Assembly: GCA_029562645.1 (NCBI GenBank)
Contig: JAKQUI010000067.1
Coordinates: forward strand, 1 to 37,183
Reading direction: 5' to 3'
Length of the DNA stretch: 37,183 bases
DNA from: Spirochaetota bacterium
GTDB taxonomy: Bacteria; Spirochaetota; UBA4802; JAKQUI01
The notes under the pieces: generated by a model
The model's database searches: none
What the model was told of the DNA's origin: nothing
The model's input: the letters and a program-made list of their open reading frames with translations, nothing else
Shown here: in pieces, positions 18,084-26,313 of the stretch
How the letters are laid out: each line of letters begins with the position of its first letter
Position numbering within the stretch: position 1 is the stretch's first letter
Translations under genes and position numbers: made by a program

Positions 18084-18224
18084 CCAAAATATTGATTTTT
18101 CTGCAACATCACCGAAAAAAAAATGACTAACGGCCAGTACTGAAACCAAATTGCATAGAAATCGAGATCCGCGCCTGTTGCGCACCGGAAGTTCGCGCGG
18201 CCAACCTCGGGGAGGCAATGCCCA

Positions 18225-19349
18225 ATGACGATACTGATCAAGGCGGGAATCGCGATCGCGGCCGCCGGAGGCCTGATTGTCGCCGTTTCACAGTGCGCGC
18301 GGCATGTCCAGCAGCGCACCGGCGACAACGGGTTCCCGCTCCCTCGCACGGCATCGCCCAATTTCGACGGCCGCCGCTTCCGCAACGCGGCCGCCACGAC
18401 CATCAGCAAGCCGGGGACGCTGCTCAGGAGCGCCGCGGAATTCATTACCGGCGGCCAGGTCCGCCGACCGCCCGTGGCCCCCGGCCCCTTCCGCCTGGAC
18501 GCCGCCCCTGCGGCGGGACCCGCCCACGATGGATTGCGCATAACGTGGATGGGGCACTCGAGCGCCCTCATCGAGATCGGCGGCAAACGCTTCCTCACGG
18601 ACCCGGTCTGGTCCGATCGCGCTTCGCCCGTGGGGTTTGCGGGACCGCAGCGCTTCTTCGCGCCGCCCTGCGCGATCGAGGAGCTGCCGCCGCTCGACGG
18701 CGTGATCATATCCCATGACCATTACGACCACCTGGACCGGGAGACCGTGACGCGGCTGGCCGCGCGGGGGGTCGATTTCTACGTTCCGCTGGGGGTGGGG
18801 CCGATCCTCGCGGGCTGGGGCGTTCCGCAGCGGCAGATACGCGAACTGGACTGGTGGGCGGAGGCGCCGCTGGGGCCGACGCATCGCCTCGTCGCGACGC
18901 CGGCGCAGCATTTTTCCGGTCGGTTGTTCATCAACGGCAACGGGACGCTCTGGTGCTCATGGGTCATCATCGGGCCCGCGCACCGCGTCTTCTTCGGCGG
19001 CGACGGCGGCATGTTCGACGGCTTCGCGGAGATCGGCCGGCGACATGGCCCCTTCGACGTGACTATGCTCGAGATCGGCGCCTACCACCACAACTGGCGC
19101 GACATCCACCTCGGCCCCCATCTCGCCATCGACGCGCATCTCGCGCTCAGGGGAAAGGCCCTGCTGCCCATCCACTGGGGCACCTTCACGCTCGCCTTTC
19201 ACGATTGGGACGCGCCCATCCGGGAGCTCATCGACGCGGCCGCCCCGCGCGGCATCGCGCTCCTCGCTCCCGCGCCCGGCGCCGCGATTATCCCCGACGG
19301 GACATCGCGCATCTCGCGATGGTGGGAGCGGGACGGATCGGCGCTGTAG
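18225..19349 (+). CDS. Membrane-anchored MBL-fold hydrolase, NAPE-PLD/UlaG-like
   Basis: A 374-residue metallo-beta-lactamase-fold enzyme close to the N-acyl-phosphatidylethanolamine phospholipase D group. An N-terminal hydrophobic helix (residues 4-24) anchors or exports it. Zinc motifs are SHDHYDH (His164, His166, Asp168, His169), TPAQHFSGR, the GDGGM block (usually GDTGY) and PIHWGTF. MLEIGAYHHNW matches the family's 'IGAYxPR' region. It likely hydrolyses a lipid phosphodiester or a lactone-type substrate outside the cytoplasm; I cannot say which. The ribosome site GGGGAGG precedes the ATG. It is divergent from the MarR operon. Confidence 0.85.
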   Translation: MTILIKAGIAIAAAGGLIVAVSQCARHVQQRTGDNGFPLPRTASPNFDGRRFRNAAATTISKPGTLLRSAAEFITGGQVRRPPVAPGPFRLDAAPAAGPAHDGLRITWMGHSSALIEIGGKRFLTDPVWSDRASPVGFAGPQRFFAPPCAIEELPPLDGVIISHDHYDHLDRETVTRLAARGVDFYVPLGVGPILAGWGVPQRQIRELDWWAEAPLGPTHRLVATPAQHFSGRLFINGNGTLWCSWVIIGPAHRVFFGGDGGMFDGFAEIGRRHGPFDVTMLEIGAYHHNWRDIHLGPHLAIDAHLALRGKALLPIHWGTFTLAFHDWDAPIRELIDAAAPRGIALLAPAPGAAIIPDGTSRISRWWERDGSAL

Positions 19350-19426
19350 CGGCAGCCCACTGCGCCGCATGCGAAACGCACGCGCGACTCCTGTTGCACG
19401 CAACGCGTGACCGAAAACGACCGCCC

Positions 19427-19440
19427 GTGCGGGCCCGCAC
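19427..19440. other. Perfect 14-bp palindrome between convergent genes
   Basis: GTGCGGGCCCGCAC lies in the 105-bp gap between the convergent MBL and KorB genes. It has no room for a loop and no T-run, so it is not a standard terminator. It might act as one in both directions or be chance in GC-rich DNA. Confidence 0.3.
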
Positions 19441-19454
19441 CGCGGGCGAACCAA

Positions 19455-20312
19455 TCATTGAAATTTCGGCATCAGGCGTTCAATCCGGCCCGAGTCGACC
19501 GGAAGATCGCGCAGGGGCGCGTCCAGGTGCGACAGGGCCAGGTCCTCGAAGGTCGGCTGTTCCGTCCGGTACAGGATCCCCAGCGGCAGCCGGTCGCCTT
19601 CAGCGAGAACCAGCTCGAGGGCCTTCATTCGATCGCCCGGATCGTAGTCGGCGCCAAGCTCGTAGCAGTGCTCCTTGTAATACGCGTACGTGTGGACCTT
19701 GTCCCAGCTCACGCAGGGCTGCAGGACATGGACCAGGGAAAACCCCTTGTGCCGGATGGCGGCCGACAGCGTGGCCGCCAGGTGATCCCCCCGGGCCGAC
19801 ATGCACTGCGCGACGAAACCGCAATTTTGGGCGATGGCCAGGGCCAGTGGATTGAGCGCATTGCTGGGAACGCCGTGGGGATGGATCTTGGCCTTTGTTC
19901 CCCGCGTCGTCATGGGCGACGCCTGGCCCTTGGTCAGCCCGTAGACCTTGTTGTCGTGGACCACCAGGGTGATGTCGATGTTGCGGCGGATGGCGTGCAG
20001 GAAGTGATTGCCGCCCTCACCGTAGGCCCCGCCGTCGCCGGCATGCACCAGGACCGTCAGGTCCGGCGCCGCGCACTTGATGGCCGTGGCGCTCGCGACC
20101 TCCCGGCCGTGGAGCCCGTTGAAGGTGTTCACCCGCAGGTAATGCGGCAGCTTGGGCGCTTGGCCGATGCCCGTGCACACCACGACTTTTTCCGGAGGCA
20201 GGTCCAGCTGCACCAGGGATTTTTTCACCGCTTCGAGAATGCCGAAGTTTCCGCACCCCGGGCACCAGTGGTTCTCCACGGCGCTCCGGTAATCATCTAT
20301 GCGCACGGTCAT
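19455..20312 (-). CDS. korB: 2-oxoacid:ferredoxin oxidoreductase, beta subunit
   Basis: The 285-residue thiamine-diphosphate-binding beta subunit of a KorAB-type 2-oxoacid:ferredoxin oxidoreductase. It has HWCPGCGNFG (cluster cysteines 17 and 20), CTGIGQAPKLPHYL, and the ThDP motif GDGGAYGEGGNH running to HDNKVYGLTKGQASPMT. It oxidatively decarboxylates a 2-oxoacid, commonly 2-oxoglutarate, to an acyl-CoA while reducing ferredoxin, and is reversible in anaerobes. A perfect GGAGGTG precedes the ATG at 20312, which overlaps the KorA stop by 4 bp (ATGA). The longer in-frame extension into korA was rejected. KorAB could supply reduced ferredoxin for the dehydratase activase, although the two are separate operons. 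Confidence 0.94.
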   Translation of the reverse strand: MTVRIDDYRSAVENHWCPGCGNFGILEAVKKSLVQLDLPPEKVVVCTGIGQAPKLPHYLRVNTFNGLHGREVASATAIKCAAPDLTVLVHAGDGGAYGEGGNHFLHAIRRNIDITLVVHDNKVYGLTKGQASPMTTRGTKAKIHPHGVPSNALNPLALAIAQNCGFVAQCMSARGDHLAATLSAAIRHKGFSLVHVLQPCVSWDKVHTYAYYKEHCYELGADYDPGDRMKALELVLAEGDRLPLGILYRTEQPTFEDLALSHLDAPLRDLPVDSGRIERLMPKFQ

Positions 20313-22003
20313 GGCAGCACCTCCGTTAAACGCGAGACCATTTCTTCCACCGAGAAGGGGCGCCCGTCGAAGCGATTGATAAACACGTCGTGCGCCCGTT
20401 GCGTGCATTCGCACAGCAGGGACCCCAGCTCCGGTACGGCATTGTTTTCAACGAGTATGATTCTGTCGTATCGCGCGAACAGGGCCTTCAGCCGTTCCAC
20501 GGGCAGGGGCCAGACCTGCGACAGGTGCAGGTGCGCGAACAGGGCGTTCTTTTTTTTCAGATGGTTCCGCGCCTCCCGCAGGGTTTCATAGGTGCTCCCC
20601 CAGCTTATCACCAGGTGCGGGCTCGACTTCTGTCCCTCGACGATGGGCTCGAAGTCGAGCGACGATTTTAGCGAGGCGATCTTGCGCAACCGCTTCTGGC
20701 ACATCTGTTCCGCAATGATGGGCTTCTCGGTCAGGTGGCCGTCCACATCGTGCTCGTCGGAGTCCACCACGACGACGTGCTTCGATATTCCCGGGGCCGC
20801 CTGTGGCGAGACCCCGGAGTCCGTGAGTTCATACCGGTGGTACGAACTCATGTCCGCAAGCTGTGCTTCCGACAGCAGGCCCCGTTTCTGGGAGATCTCC
20901 TTCGTGGAAAACGCGTCCATCGTCGCCTGGCTGTCTTGGAGCAGCTGGTCGGTCAGGACAAACACGGGACAGCCGAACCGCTCGGCCACCTCGAAGGCCC
21001 GTGCGGTAAGCTCGTAGCACTCCTGGAGGTTCTTCGGGGCGAAGATGGCCTTCGCGAAGGCGCCGTGCCCGGCGTGCAACGCCAGGTGCAGATCCCCCTG
21101 GGCGGTACGCGTGGGAAGCCCGGTGGCGGGGCCGGGCCGCTGGGCGATAAGTATCACCCCGCCGACCTCTATCATCCCCATAAGCGAAACGCCCTCGGTC
21201 ATCAGGCAAAATCCGCCGCCCGATGTCGTGGTCATGGCGCGCGCCCCCGCGTAGGAAGCGCCGGCGACCATGTTGATGGCGGCGATTTCATCCTCCGCCT
21301 GTTCCACCACCAGGGACGCCTCGCGCGCCCACTCGGCCAGGTCCGTCAGGGTCCCGGTGGACGGGCTCATGGGATACGAGGCGACGAAGCGCACGCCGCC
21401 CGCGATAGCGCCGAATGCCACGGATTCGTGGCCGGCGAGCCACAGGCGCGGCGCCTTCGCGGGCGCATGGGCGATCCTGAACCGCGTAGCGTGATCAAGC
21501 TCCCCCGCCTTCCGATACCCGAGCTCGAGGGCCCGCAGGTTCGATTCGAGCGCCGCGCCCGACCCGAAATGATCGCGCACCAGGGATTCCATCAACCCTC
21601 GCGGAATATCCAACAGCGCGCACACGATGGCCGCGGACAGGAGCGCCAGGGCCTTGTCGCCGCCAATTTCCGCCAGCAGTGACGCCAGGGTGAAGGGCGC
21701 CGTTCGAGGATGCGTGTTTTCCCGATTGCACAGGATGATGCCGTTCGTGGACACGAGATGGGAAAACTCCGTTACCGCCGCGTCCGTCAGCGCCACGAGG
21801 ATATCGATCTGCTGGCTGATGCCGTGGAGCGGCTGGTCGGAACAGCGCAGGTGGGAGAAGTTCAGCCCGCCGCGGATCCTCGATTCCGCGTCGGTATATA
21901 AGTAGGCGAAGCTTCCGGCCCGGGTGAGGGCCCGGCCGAGCAGATCGGCGGCGGTTTGAAGGCCCTGTCCCGCGGCGCCGGCAATGCGTATTTGGACTTC
22001 CAT
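20309..22003 (-). CDS. korA: 2-oxoacid:ferredoxin oxidoreductase, fused gamma-alpha subunit
   Basis: A 564-residue fusion. Residues 1-190 form the gamma domain (IRIAGAAGQGLQTAADLLG, then TDAESRIRGGLNFSHLR). The rest is the alpha domain (SYPMSPSTGTLTDLAEW, EDEIAAINMVAGASYAGARA, TTTSGGGFCLMTEGVSL, RPGPATGLPTRTAQGDL, DEHDVDGHLTE). The gamma-alpha fusion is the usual KorA layout in bacteria. GGGAGGTCGCG before the ATG at 22003 fixes the start; the in-frame extension to 22111 has no comparable support. There is no separate delta ferredoxin subunit in the window, as is normal for the two-subunit type. Confidence 0.94.
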   Translation of the reverse strand: MEVQIRIAGAAGQGLQTAADLLGRALTRAGSFAYLYTDAESRIRGGLNFSHLRCSDQPLHGISQQIDILVALTDAAVTEFSHLVSTNGIILCNRENTHPRTAPFTLASLLAEIGGDKALALLSAAIVCALLDIPRGLMESLVRDHFGSGAALESNLRALELGYRKAGELDHATRFRIAHAPAKAPRLWLAGHESVAFGAIAGGVRFVASYPMSPSTGTLTDLAEWAREASLVVEQAEDEIAAINMVAGASYAGARAMTTTSGGGFCLMTEGVSLMGMIEVGGVILIAQRPGPATGLPTRTAQGDLHLALHAGHGAFAKAIFAPKNLQECYELTARAFEVAERFGCPVFVLTDQLLQDSQATMDAFSTKEISQKRGLLSEAQLADMSSYHRYELTDSGVSPQAAPGISKHVVVVDSDEHDVDGHLTEKPIIAEQMCQKRLRKIASLKSSLDFEPIVEGQKSSPHLVISWGSTYETLREARNHLKKKNALFAHLHLSQVWPLPVERLKALFARYDRIILVENNAVPELGSLLCECTQRAHDVFINRFDGRPFSVEEMVSRLTEVLP

Positions 22004-22265
22004 CGCGACCTCCCGCCGCATTATAATCATCTCATGGGCTATGCCCGTATGATCCATCCCGGGGATGCGTTGACCGACAAACCCCACGCGAAGCAAGTAT
22101 ACTCCAATCATGCGGCGCAGTCAACGATCTAATTATGCGAGTGCCAGTGACGCACATTGCGGTACATGTGTGCCGCACGAATGCTGCAGATGCATGAAAG
22201 TAGAATTAGTAAGAAATGCCGAGGATCGGAGGGTTCCCAGCCCTGACGGGATCAGGACGTACGCT

Positions 22266-22307
22266 TGGGCGATACTGGACTCGAACCAGTGACCTCCTGC
22301 ATGTGAG
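22266..22307 (-). other. 3' fragment of a tRNA-Val(CAC) gene, probable attachment site
   Basis: Read on the minus strand, these 42 nt give anticodon loop CTCACAT (U33, anticodon CAC, A37), the 3' anticodon strand GCAGG, variable AGGTC, T arm ACTGG-TTCGAGT-CCAGT, acceptor strand ATCGCCC and discriminator A. The 5' half does not fold: no GGGCGAT acceptor partner exists at the expected place and the 5' anticodon strand mismatches. So this is a displaced tRNA 3' end, the typical crossover left by tRNA-targeting integrases. It sits exactly where GC-rich core DNA gives way to AT-rich DNA. The 262 bp between korA and this site otherwise hold no gene. Confidence 0.8.
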
Positions 22308-22421
22308 GCGAGGCTGGCACTGACACCAATGCGCTTTTATGTGTATCTTCGCATATTATCATGCAGGAAAGTCAAGCATTAATGGTTTTTTTGTATATCT
22401 ATATGTATCTACGAATATCCT

Positions 22422-22445
22422 TTTATCTTACACTTTATCTTACAC
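22422..22445. repeat. Two tandem copies of a 12-bp sequence
   Basis: TTTATCTTACAC occurs twice back to back in the AT-rich stretch between the tRNA fragment and the IS element. It could be an arm-type binding site for an integrase or simply chance. Confidence 0.5.
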
Positions 22446-22541
22446 TTGGATAGTGCCTTTGTCCCGCTTCAATGAAATCGAGAAGAAATTAGGGTAAAAA
22501 TAAGTTGGTAAATCCTCCGAGGATATACTACGGAGGAATCG

Positions 22542-22853
22542 ATGACGAAAAAGCTGCGGAAACGGTATTCAGCCGAGGAGAAGTTCGGGATTGTCAAGCA
22601 AGTGCTAAGCCGGTCGAAGACGGTCACGGAGATATGCCAGGAGCATGGCATACATCCGAACATGTACTATCGATGGCAGAACGACTTTTTCGAGGGAGCC
22701 TTGGCGTTTTTCCAGGAGAAATCGCAGGGGCGGACCAAGGCTGCGGTGGATCGTGAAAAGGACCGCATGGCTTCCGAGATCTCCCGGATGAAGGAGGTCA
22801 TAGCCGAAGTCGTGACGGAGAACATCGATTTAAAAAAAAAGAATATGGGATAG
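22542..22853 (+). CDS. IS3-family transposase OrfA
   Basis: A 103-residue DNA-binding OrfA. The helix-turn-helix region is RYSAEEKFGIVKQVLSRSKT then EICQEHGIHPNMYYRWQNDF, typical of IS3 or HTH_8-like transposase N-termini. It continues with a leucine-zipper-like helix (ISRMKEVIAEVVTENIDLKKK). A good GGAGGAATCG ribosome site precedes the ATG. Its stop lies just after a run of nine A, where a -1 frameshift would join it to OrfB. Confidence 0.92.
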   Translation: MTKKLRKRYSAEEKFGIVKQVLSRSKTVTEICQEHGIHPNMYYRWQNDFFEGALAFFQEKSQGRTKAAVDREKDRMASEISRMKEVIAEVVTENIDLKKKNMG

Positions 22854-22857
22854 CCCA
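22832..22857 (+). promoter_or_regulatory. Predicted -1 frameshift site of the IS element
   Basis: Nine A followed by G (22832-22841) form an A-AAA-AAG-type slippery run in the orfA frame. A small hairpin TGGG-ATAG-CCCA follows about 5 nt later and contains the orfA stop. From the slip point the -1 frame is open through to OrfB, so an OrfAB fusion transposase is expected. Confidence 0.75.
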
Positions 22858-22906
22858 AGGCCGTCATTATGCTGCCGAGATTCGGGAGAAGATCAAGGGC
22901 TACATT

Positions 22907-23839
22907 ATGGTCACGATGAAGCGAACTGGCTGGAGTAAACAGCACGTACTCCGGTTACTGGGGATAAGCGCAAGTCAATTGAGCCGGTGGTCGCGTGAAC
23001 AGGTCGACCGTGTCCGACAGATTTTTCCGATGCATATCCTTGAAGAGGAGATACAAAAGGTTATAGTGTACCGAACGAGTGCTGAGCACCTGCGATCCCT
23101 CGGGTATCGCAAATTCACATGGCAGATGGTCGATGAGAACATCGTTTATCTGTCAGAATCGGCCGTGTATCGTGTTTTACGGGCTCACCGGTTGCTTGGC
23201 AGGGTATACAAGGCTCACGATGGGGCCCTGAAGGAATACGAGAGGAAGCCGTTGTACGTGCACCATCATTGGCATACGGACATTGCCTATGTTATCATAC
23301 GGGGAGTTCATTACTATTTGATATTCATGCTGGATGGGTATTCCCGCTATCTTTTGAGCTGGGAGCTCATGACGGACATGTCGAAACTATCCGTCGAGCT
23401 TTTCACCCAGAGAACGCTGGACTGCTATCTCGGAGTCAAGCCGATGGTCATTCATGACAATGGGTCCCAATTTGTGAGCCATGATTTCAAGAAGATATTA
23501 TTTGTGAATAATTGCATAGACATACCGACCCGCCTCAAGCATCCCGAGACGAACGGCAAGGCGGAGCGTTTTGTCGGATTGATCCGTGATGAGGCGTTAC
23601 GCCCCAACAGCCCCACGTATTTTACCGAGGCGGAACGTGTCATCCGGGATTACGTGTATGAATACAACAACAATCGGTACCATGCCGGCATAAAATATTT
23701 GAAACCGGTTGACGTTTTTAATGGACGCGAGAAGGCTATTCTTGATGAACGGAAGCAGAAGCTCCAGAATGCACGCTTGGAGCGTATAAGGATCAATACG
23801 AGAAGGAATCAAATTTTACTGGGGGATTTGCCAGCTTAA
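22907..23839 (+). CDS. IS3-family transposase OrfB (DDE integrase core)
   Basis: The catalytic part of the transposase. The 310-residue frame is counted from the first ATG, but in the -1 frame it is open back to the slippery run at 22832, so the natural product is probably an OrfAB fusion spanning 22542-23839. The rve integrase core shows all three acidic residues: WHTDIAYV, IHDNGSQF and NGKAERF, with exactly 35 residues between the second Asp and the Glu (DD35E). The C-terminus (YNNNRYHAGIKYLKPVDVF) is the usual IS3 end. The stop codon falls within the right inverted repeat. Confidence 0.93.
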   Translation: MVTMKRTGWSKQHVLRLLGISASQLSRWSREQVDRVRQIFPMHILEEEIQKVIVYRTSAEHLRSLGYRKFTWQMVDENIVYLSESAVYRVLRAHRLLGRVYKAHDGALKEYERKPLYVHHHWHTDIAYVIIRGVHYYLIFMLDGYSRYLLSWELMTDMSKLSVELFTQRTLDCYLGVKPMVIHDNGSQFVSHDFKKILFVNNCIDIPTRLKHPETNGKAERFVGLIRDEALRPNSPTYFTEAERVIRDYVYEYNNNRYHAGIKYLKPVDVFNGREKAILDERKQKLQNARLERIRINTRRNQILLGDLPA

Positions 23840-24348
23840 TTAAAGGCCTGAAAATTCCCATTTGGTTGAAGCGAAACACCTTAGATCATCAATAACCAAA
23901 TCTACCGTGATTACGTGTTTTTTGTCTCGCTTCCGAACTCTAAAAATACACACTATAACCAGAACAAGACCTTTACTCCCGACAACCACAACACGGGAAA
24001 CACAAATAAGTTGTAATGACCGGAATACACTTCAACAAGCAGATGTGATATGCCCGTTATGTCACATCCTTGGCAAAATAAATTTATTACTGAATAGGTT
24101 TTCCATTCGATTTTCATATGAAAAAAAATTGACAAAAATTCACCAAGGAATCCACTGCTCAAAAATATACATTTAACCATAAATTGAAAGGGTTCTGCTC
24201 GACACTTTTCACCAAAGATATACCAAACTACTAGCTATGATCGAGCGCACATGCGGCAACAACTGCACATCCAGGCCTTGCTGATTACTAGAAGAGCATC
24301 CATACTTCACCAATAGCAATTTTTCGATTCCATTCGAGGTGATTTTCC
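23840..24348. other. Gene-free AT-rich stretch upstream of the envelope cluster
   Basis: About 500 bp with no reading frame I would call coding; the longest (104 residues at 23862) has no family features or ribosome site. The stretch presumably holds the promoter for the 24349-33378 cluster, but I find no convincing -35/-10 pair. GAGGTGAT near 24340 is the ribosome site of the first gene. Confidence 0.6.
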
Positions 24349-25005
24349 ATGTCCGGTCAATATGCAAAAAGGATATCTTTTGATCTTTTCCTCTTGTCTT
24401 GCTGGCTGTTCTTGCTTCCCGGCTGCTCGGACTCGCTTCTTGATGCAGCAAAAACAAAGTACGCCAATGATTTCAAGAAGATCGCAGAAAGCGACGAATG
24501 GCTGATAAAGATAAACAATGAGTATCGATACCGGAAAAACGTAATCGAAAAGGATCGAGAACTCTTGGTTAAATGGTACACCAGGCCAGAGGACTACAAA
24601 CGCGCTCTCAACGACAAGAACCTCCATGCCCTATATCTTGACACCGTACTCAATCAGAATCTGCTGATCCTGCAAGGACTAAAAGAACGCGCCTACGACA
24701 ATGATGAGTTCCGCCAGTTTCTCTGGATCACAATCCGGGATGCGATGGCTCAGTATTATGTGAAAAAGAGATTTTTTGCCGAAGACCGCAAAAGCCCTGC
24801 TTCAACACTAACGGCCAGTGACCGTGACAAGCTCATCAAAAAATATGAGTCGATGTACAAGAGCATAGGGATTAGCGATGCAACAGCTCGCACACAGGCG
24901 CATGAAACAGTGATGCGAGATTACCACAATGCCCAGCTGAAAGCGTATGAAAATGCGCTGGTCAACGAATTAAAACTTGGAAACAAGATAGAACTAAAGC
25001 GGTGA
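24349..25005 (+). CDS. Lipoprotein with SurA N-terminal-like chaperone fold
   Basis: A 218-residue lipoprotein. The signal sequence ends FLLPGC, an excellent lipobox at Cys26. The region from IKINNEYRYRKN through LHALYLDTVLNQNLLILQGL, then DEFRQFLWITIRDAMAQYYV, follows the pattern of the SurA or parvulin-type N-terminal chaperone domain ('VNG..I...', 'LD.LI...LL...A...GL..D.e....'). There is no PPIase domain after it. If right, it would hold unfolded outer-membrane or surface proteins in the periplasm. GAGGTGAT before the ATG fixes the start. It is the first of eight same-strand genes. The chaperone link is inference from pattern only. Confidence 0.7.
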   Translation: MSGQYAKRISFDLFLLSCWLFLLPGCSDSLLDAAKTKYANDFKKIAESDEWLIKINNEYRYRKNVIEKDRELLVKWYTRPEDYKRALNDKNLHALYLDTVLNQNLLILQGLKERAYDNDEFRQFLWITIRDAMAQYYVKKRFFAEDRKSPASTLTASDRDKLIKKYESMYKSIGISDATARTQAHETVMRDYHNAQLKAYENALVNELKLGNKIELKR

Positions 25006-25058
25006 CTGGTCCGCCTCATTGCTACAGTAACTATTCTACAGCACATCGGACACCACAC

Positions 25059-25730
25059 ATGAACAAAGCAATCAAGAAAACCAATATCAGTATCGCGATT
25101 GCTGCCTGCATCATCGCCATGACAGCATGCAGTGATCGCGGGAAAGCAATGCAGCTATACCTTAAAGGCAAGGATGCCTACATGAAGAACGACCTACAGC
25201 AGGCCGAGGCATTATTCAAGAAGGCCGTAAAAGAAGACAAAAGCCTGTTGAATGCTAAACTTATGGTCGCTAAAATAAATTACTACCGAAAGGACTTTGA
25301 AAAGACCCTCTCCATCGCTGGTGAAATAATCGACAAAGAGCCGAATCATATCGGCGCATTGTTCTGGAAGGCGCGGACACTGGTGATTAAACCAGGTGAT
25401 GCCGCCGCAAGCAAGAAAAACGAGACCGAAGCCATGTTATATCTTCAGAAAATTATTGAGCTGGACAGCCACCACCTTGAGGCGCGCAATCTCCTCGCAC
25501 TCCTCTACGAGAAGAATAAGATGTTCAAGGAAGCCCTCTACGAGTACCATGCCGCACTCGCTGAGGAGGAGTCGCTTATCAACTCCCGTGCGAATCTCAG
25601 CATCCTGTATTATCGCCTGGGCCTAAAGGACAAGGCACAGGCTGAGATCGAAAGAGCCATCTCCATCGCCGAAATCGCAGGCGTCAACAGCAAGAATCTC
25701 ATATCCATAAAGAAAGAGGTACAGCAGTAA
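25059..25730 (+). CDS. TPR-repeat lipoprotein
   Basis: A 223-residue lipoprotein (lipobox MTAC) made of about five tetratricopeptide repeats: AMQLYLKGKDAYMKNDLQQA, NAKLMVAKINYYRKDFEKTL, ALFWKARTLVIK, ARNLLALLYEKNKMFKEALY and ANLSILYYRLGLKDKAQAEI. TPR lipoproteins act as scaffolds, as PilF or BamD do. I start at ATG 25059, which begins a proper signal peptide; a GTG at 25002 overlaps the previous stop (GTGA) but would add 19 unlikely residues. Its stop TAA shares its last base with the next ATG. Confidence 0.85.
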   Translation: MNKAIKKTNISIAIAACIIAMTACSDRGKAMQLYLKGKDAYMKNDLQQAEALFKKAVKEDKSLLNAKLMVAKINYYRKDFEKTLSIAGEIIDKEPNHIGALFWKARTLVIKPGDAAASKKNETEAMLYLQKIIELDSHHLEARNLLALLYEKNKMFKEALYEYHAALAEEESLINSRANLSILYYRLGLKDKAQAEIERAISIAEIAGVNSKNLISIKKEVQQ

Positions 25731-26263
25731 TGAAAGCACTCTTGTTGCTTCTCCCCATCATGGCACTGTCGTGCTTTTCGAGCGTCGACATTCACGTAAA
25801 AAACAACACGTATATACCTCGCCCCAACAAGATGTTGATCGGATATTTCGAGAAACGAAATCTTTCGTTCAATCCTTTCATCTCGAAGGATTTTCGCGAC
25901 GCCCTGCAGTTCGAATTCTTTAAACGTGGATTTGCCATTGAATTACTCGTGATGGAAAAACCCTCTCCACAGAACGAACATCCCGAGGAGCCGACCGGGC
26001 TTGAGGCCGTCGAGATCAAGAAATACCTCGGCAAGCAATCGGCCGATCTTTTCATTCAAGGGACATTGTCCGAACGAACCTTTGGTGATGCGCTCAAGAC
26101 CGAAACCAGCTGCTTTGTGCTCATCTCGTTGCATACATCCGACGGAGAAAAGGTCTGTGAAGCCCGCTATATGACCTCCGACACCCTGGCGAACTCGGAG
26201 ATTGTGGTAAAGATAGCTAGCACGATGGCAGAGAAGATAAGTGCGCGATTCAGCGGTCGCTGA
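25730..26263 (+). CDS. CsgG/LpoB-like periplasmic lipoprotein
   Basis: A 177-residue lipoprotein (lipobox ALSC, Cys15). The mature part resembles the CsgG/LpoB/TolB-N group in outline: an early strand plus helix (MLIGYFEKRN, then FRDALQFEFFKRGFAIELL), then ADLFIQGTLSERTFG (family 'aDyvi.Gsvse'), followed by a strand FVLISLHTSDGEKVCEARY and a terminal amphipathic helix. It is short for CsgG, so a role as an accessory lipoprotein like LpoB is more likely than a pore. The ATG overlaps the TPR gene's stop (TAATG), showing tight coupling. The fold assignment is tentative. Confidence 0.62.
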   Translation: MKALLLLLPIMALSCFSSVDIHVKNNTYIPRPNKMLIGYFEKRNLSFNPFISKDFRDALQFEFFKRGFAIELLVMEKPSPQNEHPEEPTGLEAVEIKKYLGKQSADLFIQGTLSERTFGDALKTETSCFVLISLHTSDGEKVCEARYMTSDTLANSEIVVKIASTMAEKISARFSGR

Positions 26264-26313
26264 CCCAATGGCAGGTGACACATAGAGACGACCCATTCGC
26301 GTATTGACAAAAC

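Larger units (their letters stand above)
22501..23838 (+). mobile_element. IS3-family insertion sequence
   Basis: Terminal inverted repeats are visible: TAAGTTGGTAAATCCTCC at 22501-22518, and at 23821-23838 a sequence whose complement reads TAAGCTGGCAAATCCCCC (15 of 18 matching). Between them lie orfA and orfB in the 0 and -1 frames. No clear target-site duplication could be read next to the repeats, so the exact ends may extend a few bases outward. All catalytic residues are present, so the element may still be active. Confidence 0.88.

Noticed and set aside
19427-19440. Rho-independent terminator
   Set aside because: The palindrome has no loop and no T-run on either side.
22266-22337. Complete tRNA-Val gene
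   Set aside because: Only the 3' half is convincing. The 5' acceptor strand does not pair with ATCGCCC, the 5' anticodon strand mismatches and the total would be several bases short.
23862-24176. 104-residue frame after the IS element
   Set aside because: No ribosome site, no family pattern and ordinary AT-rich low-information sequence.
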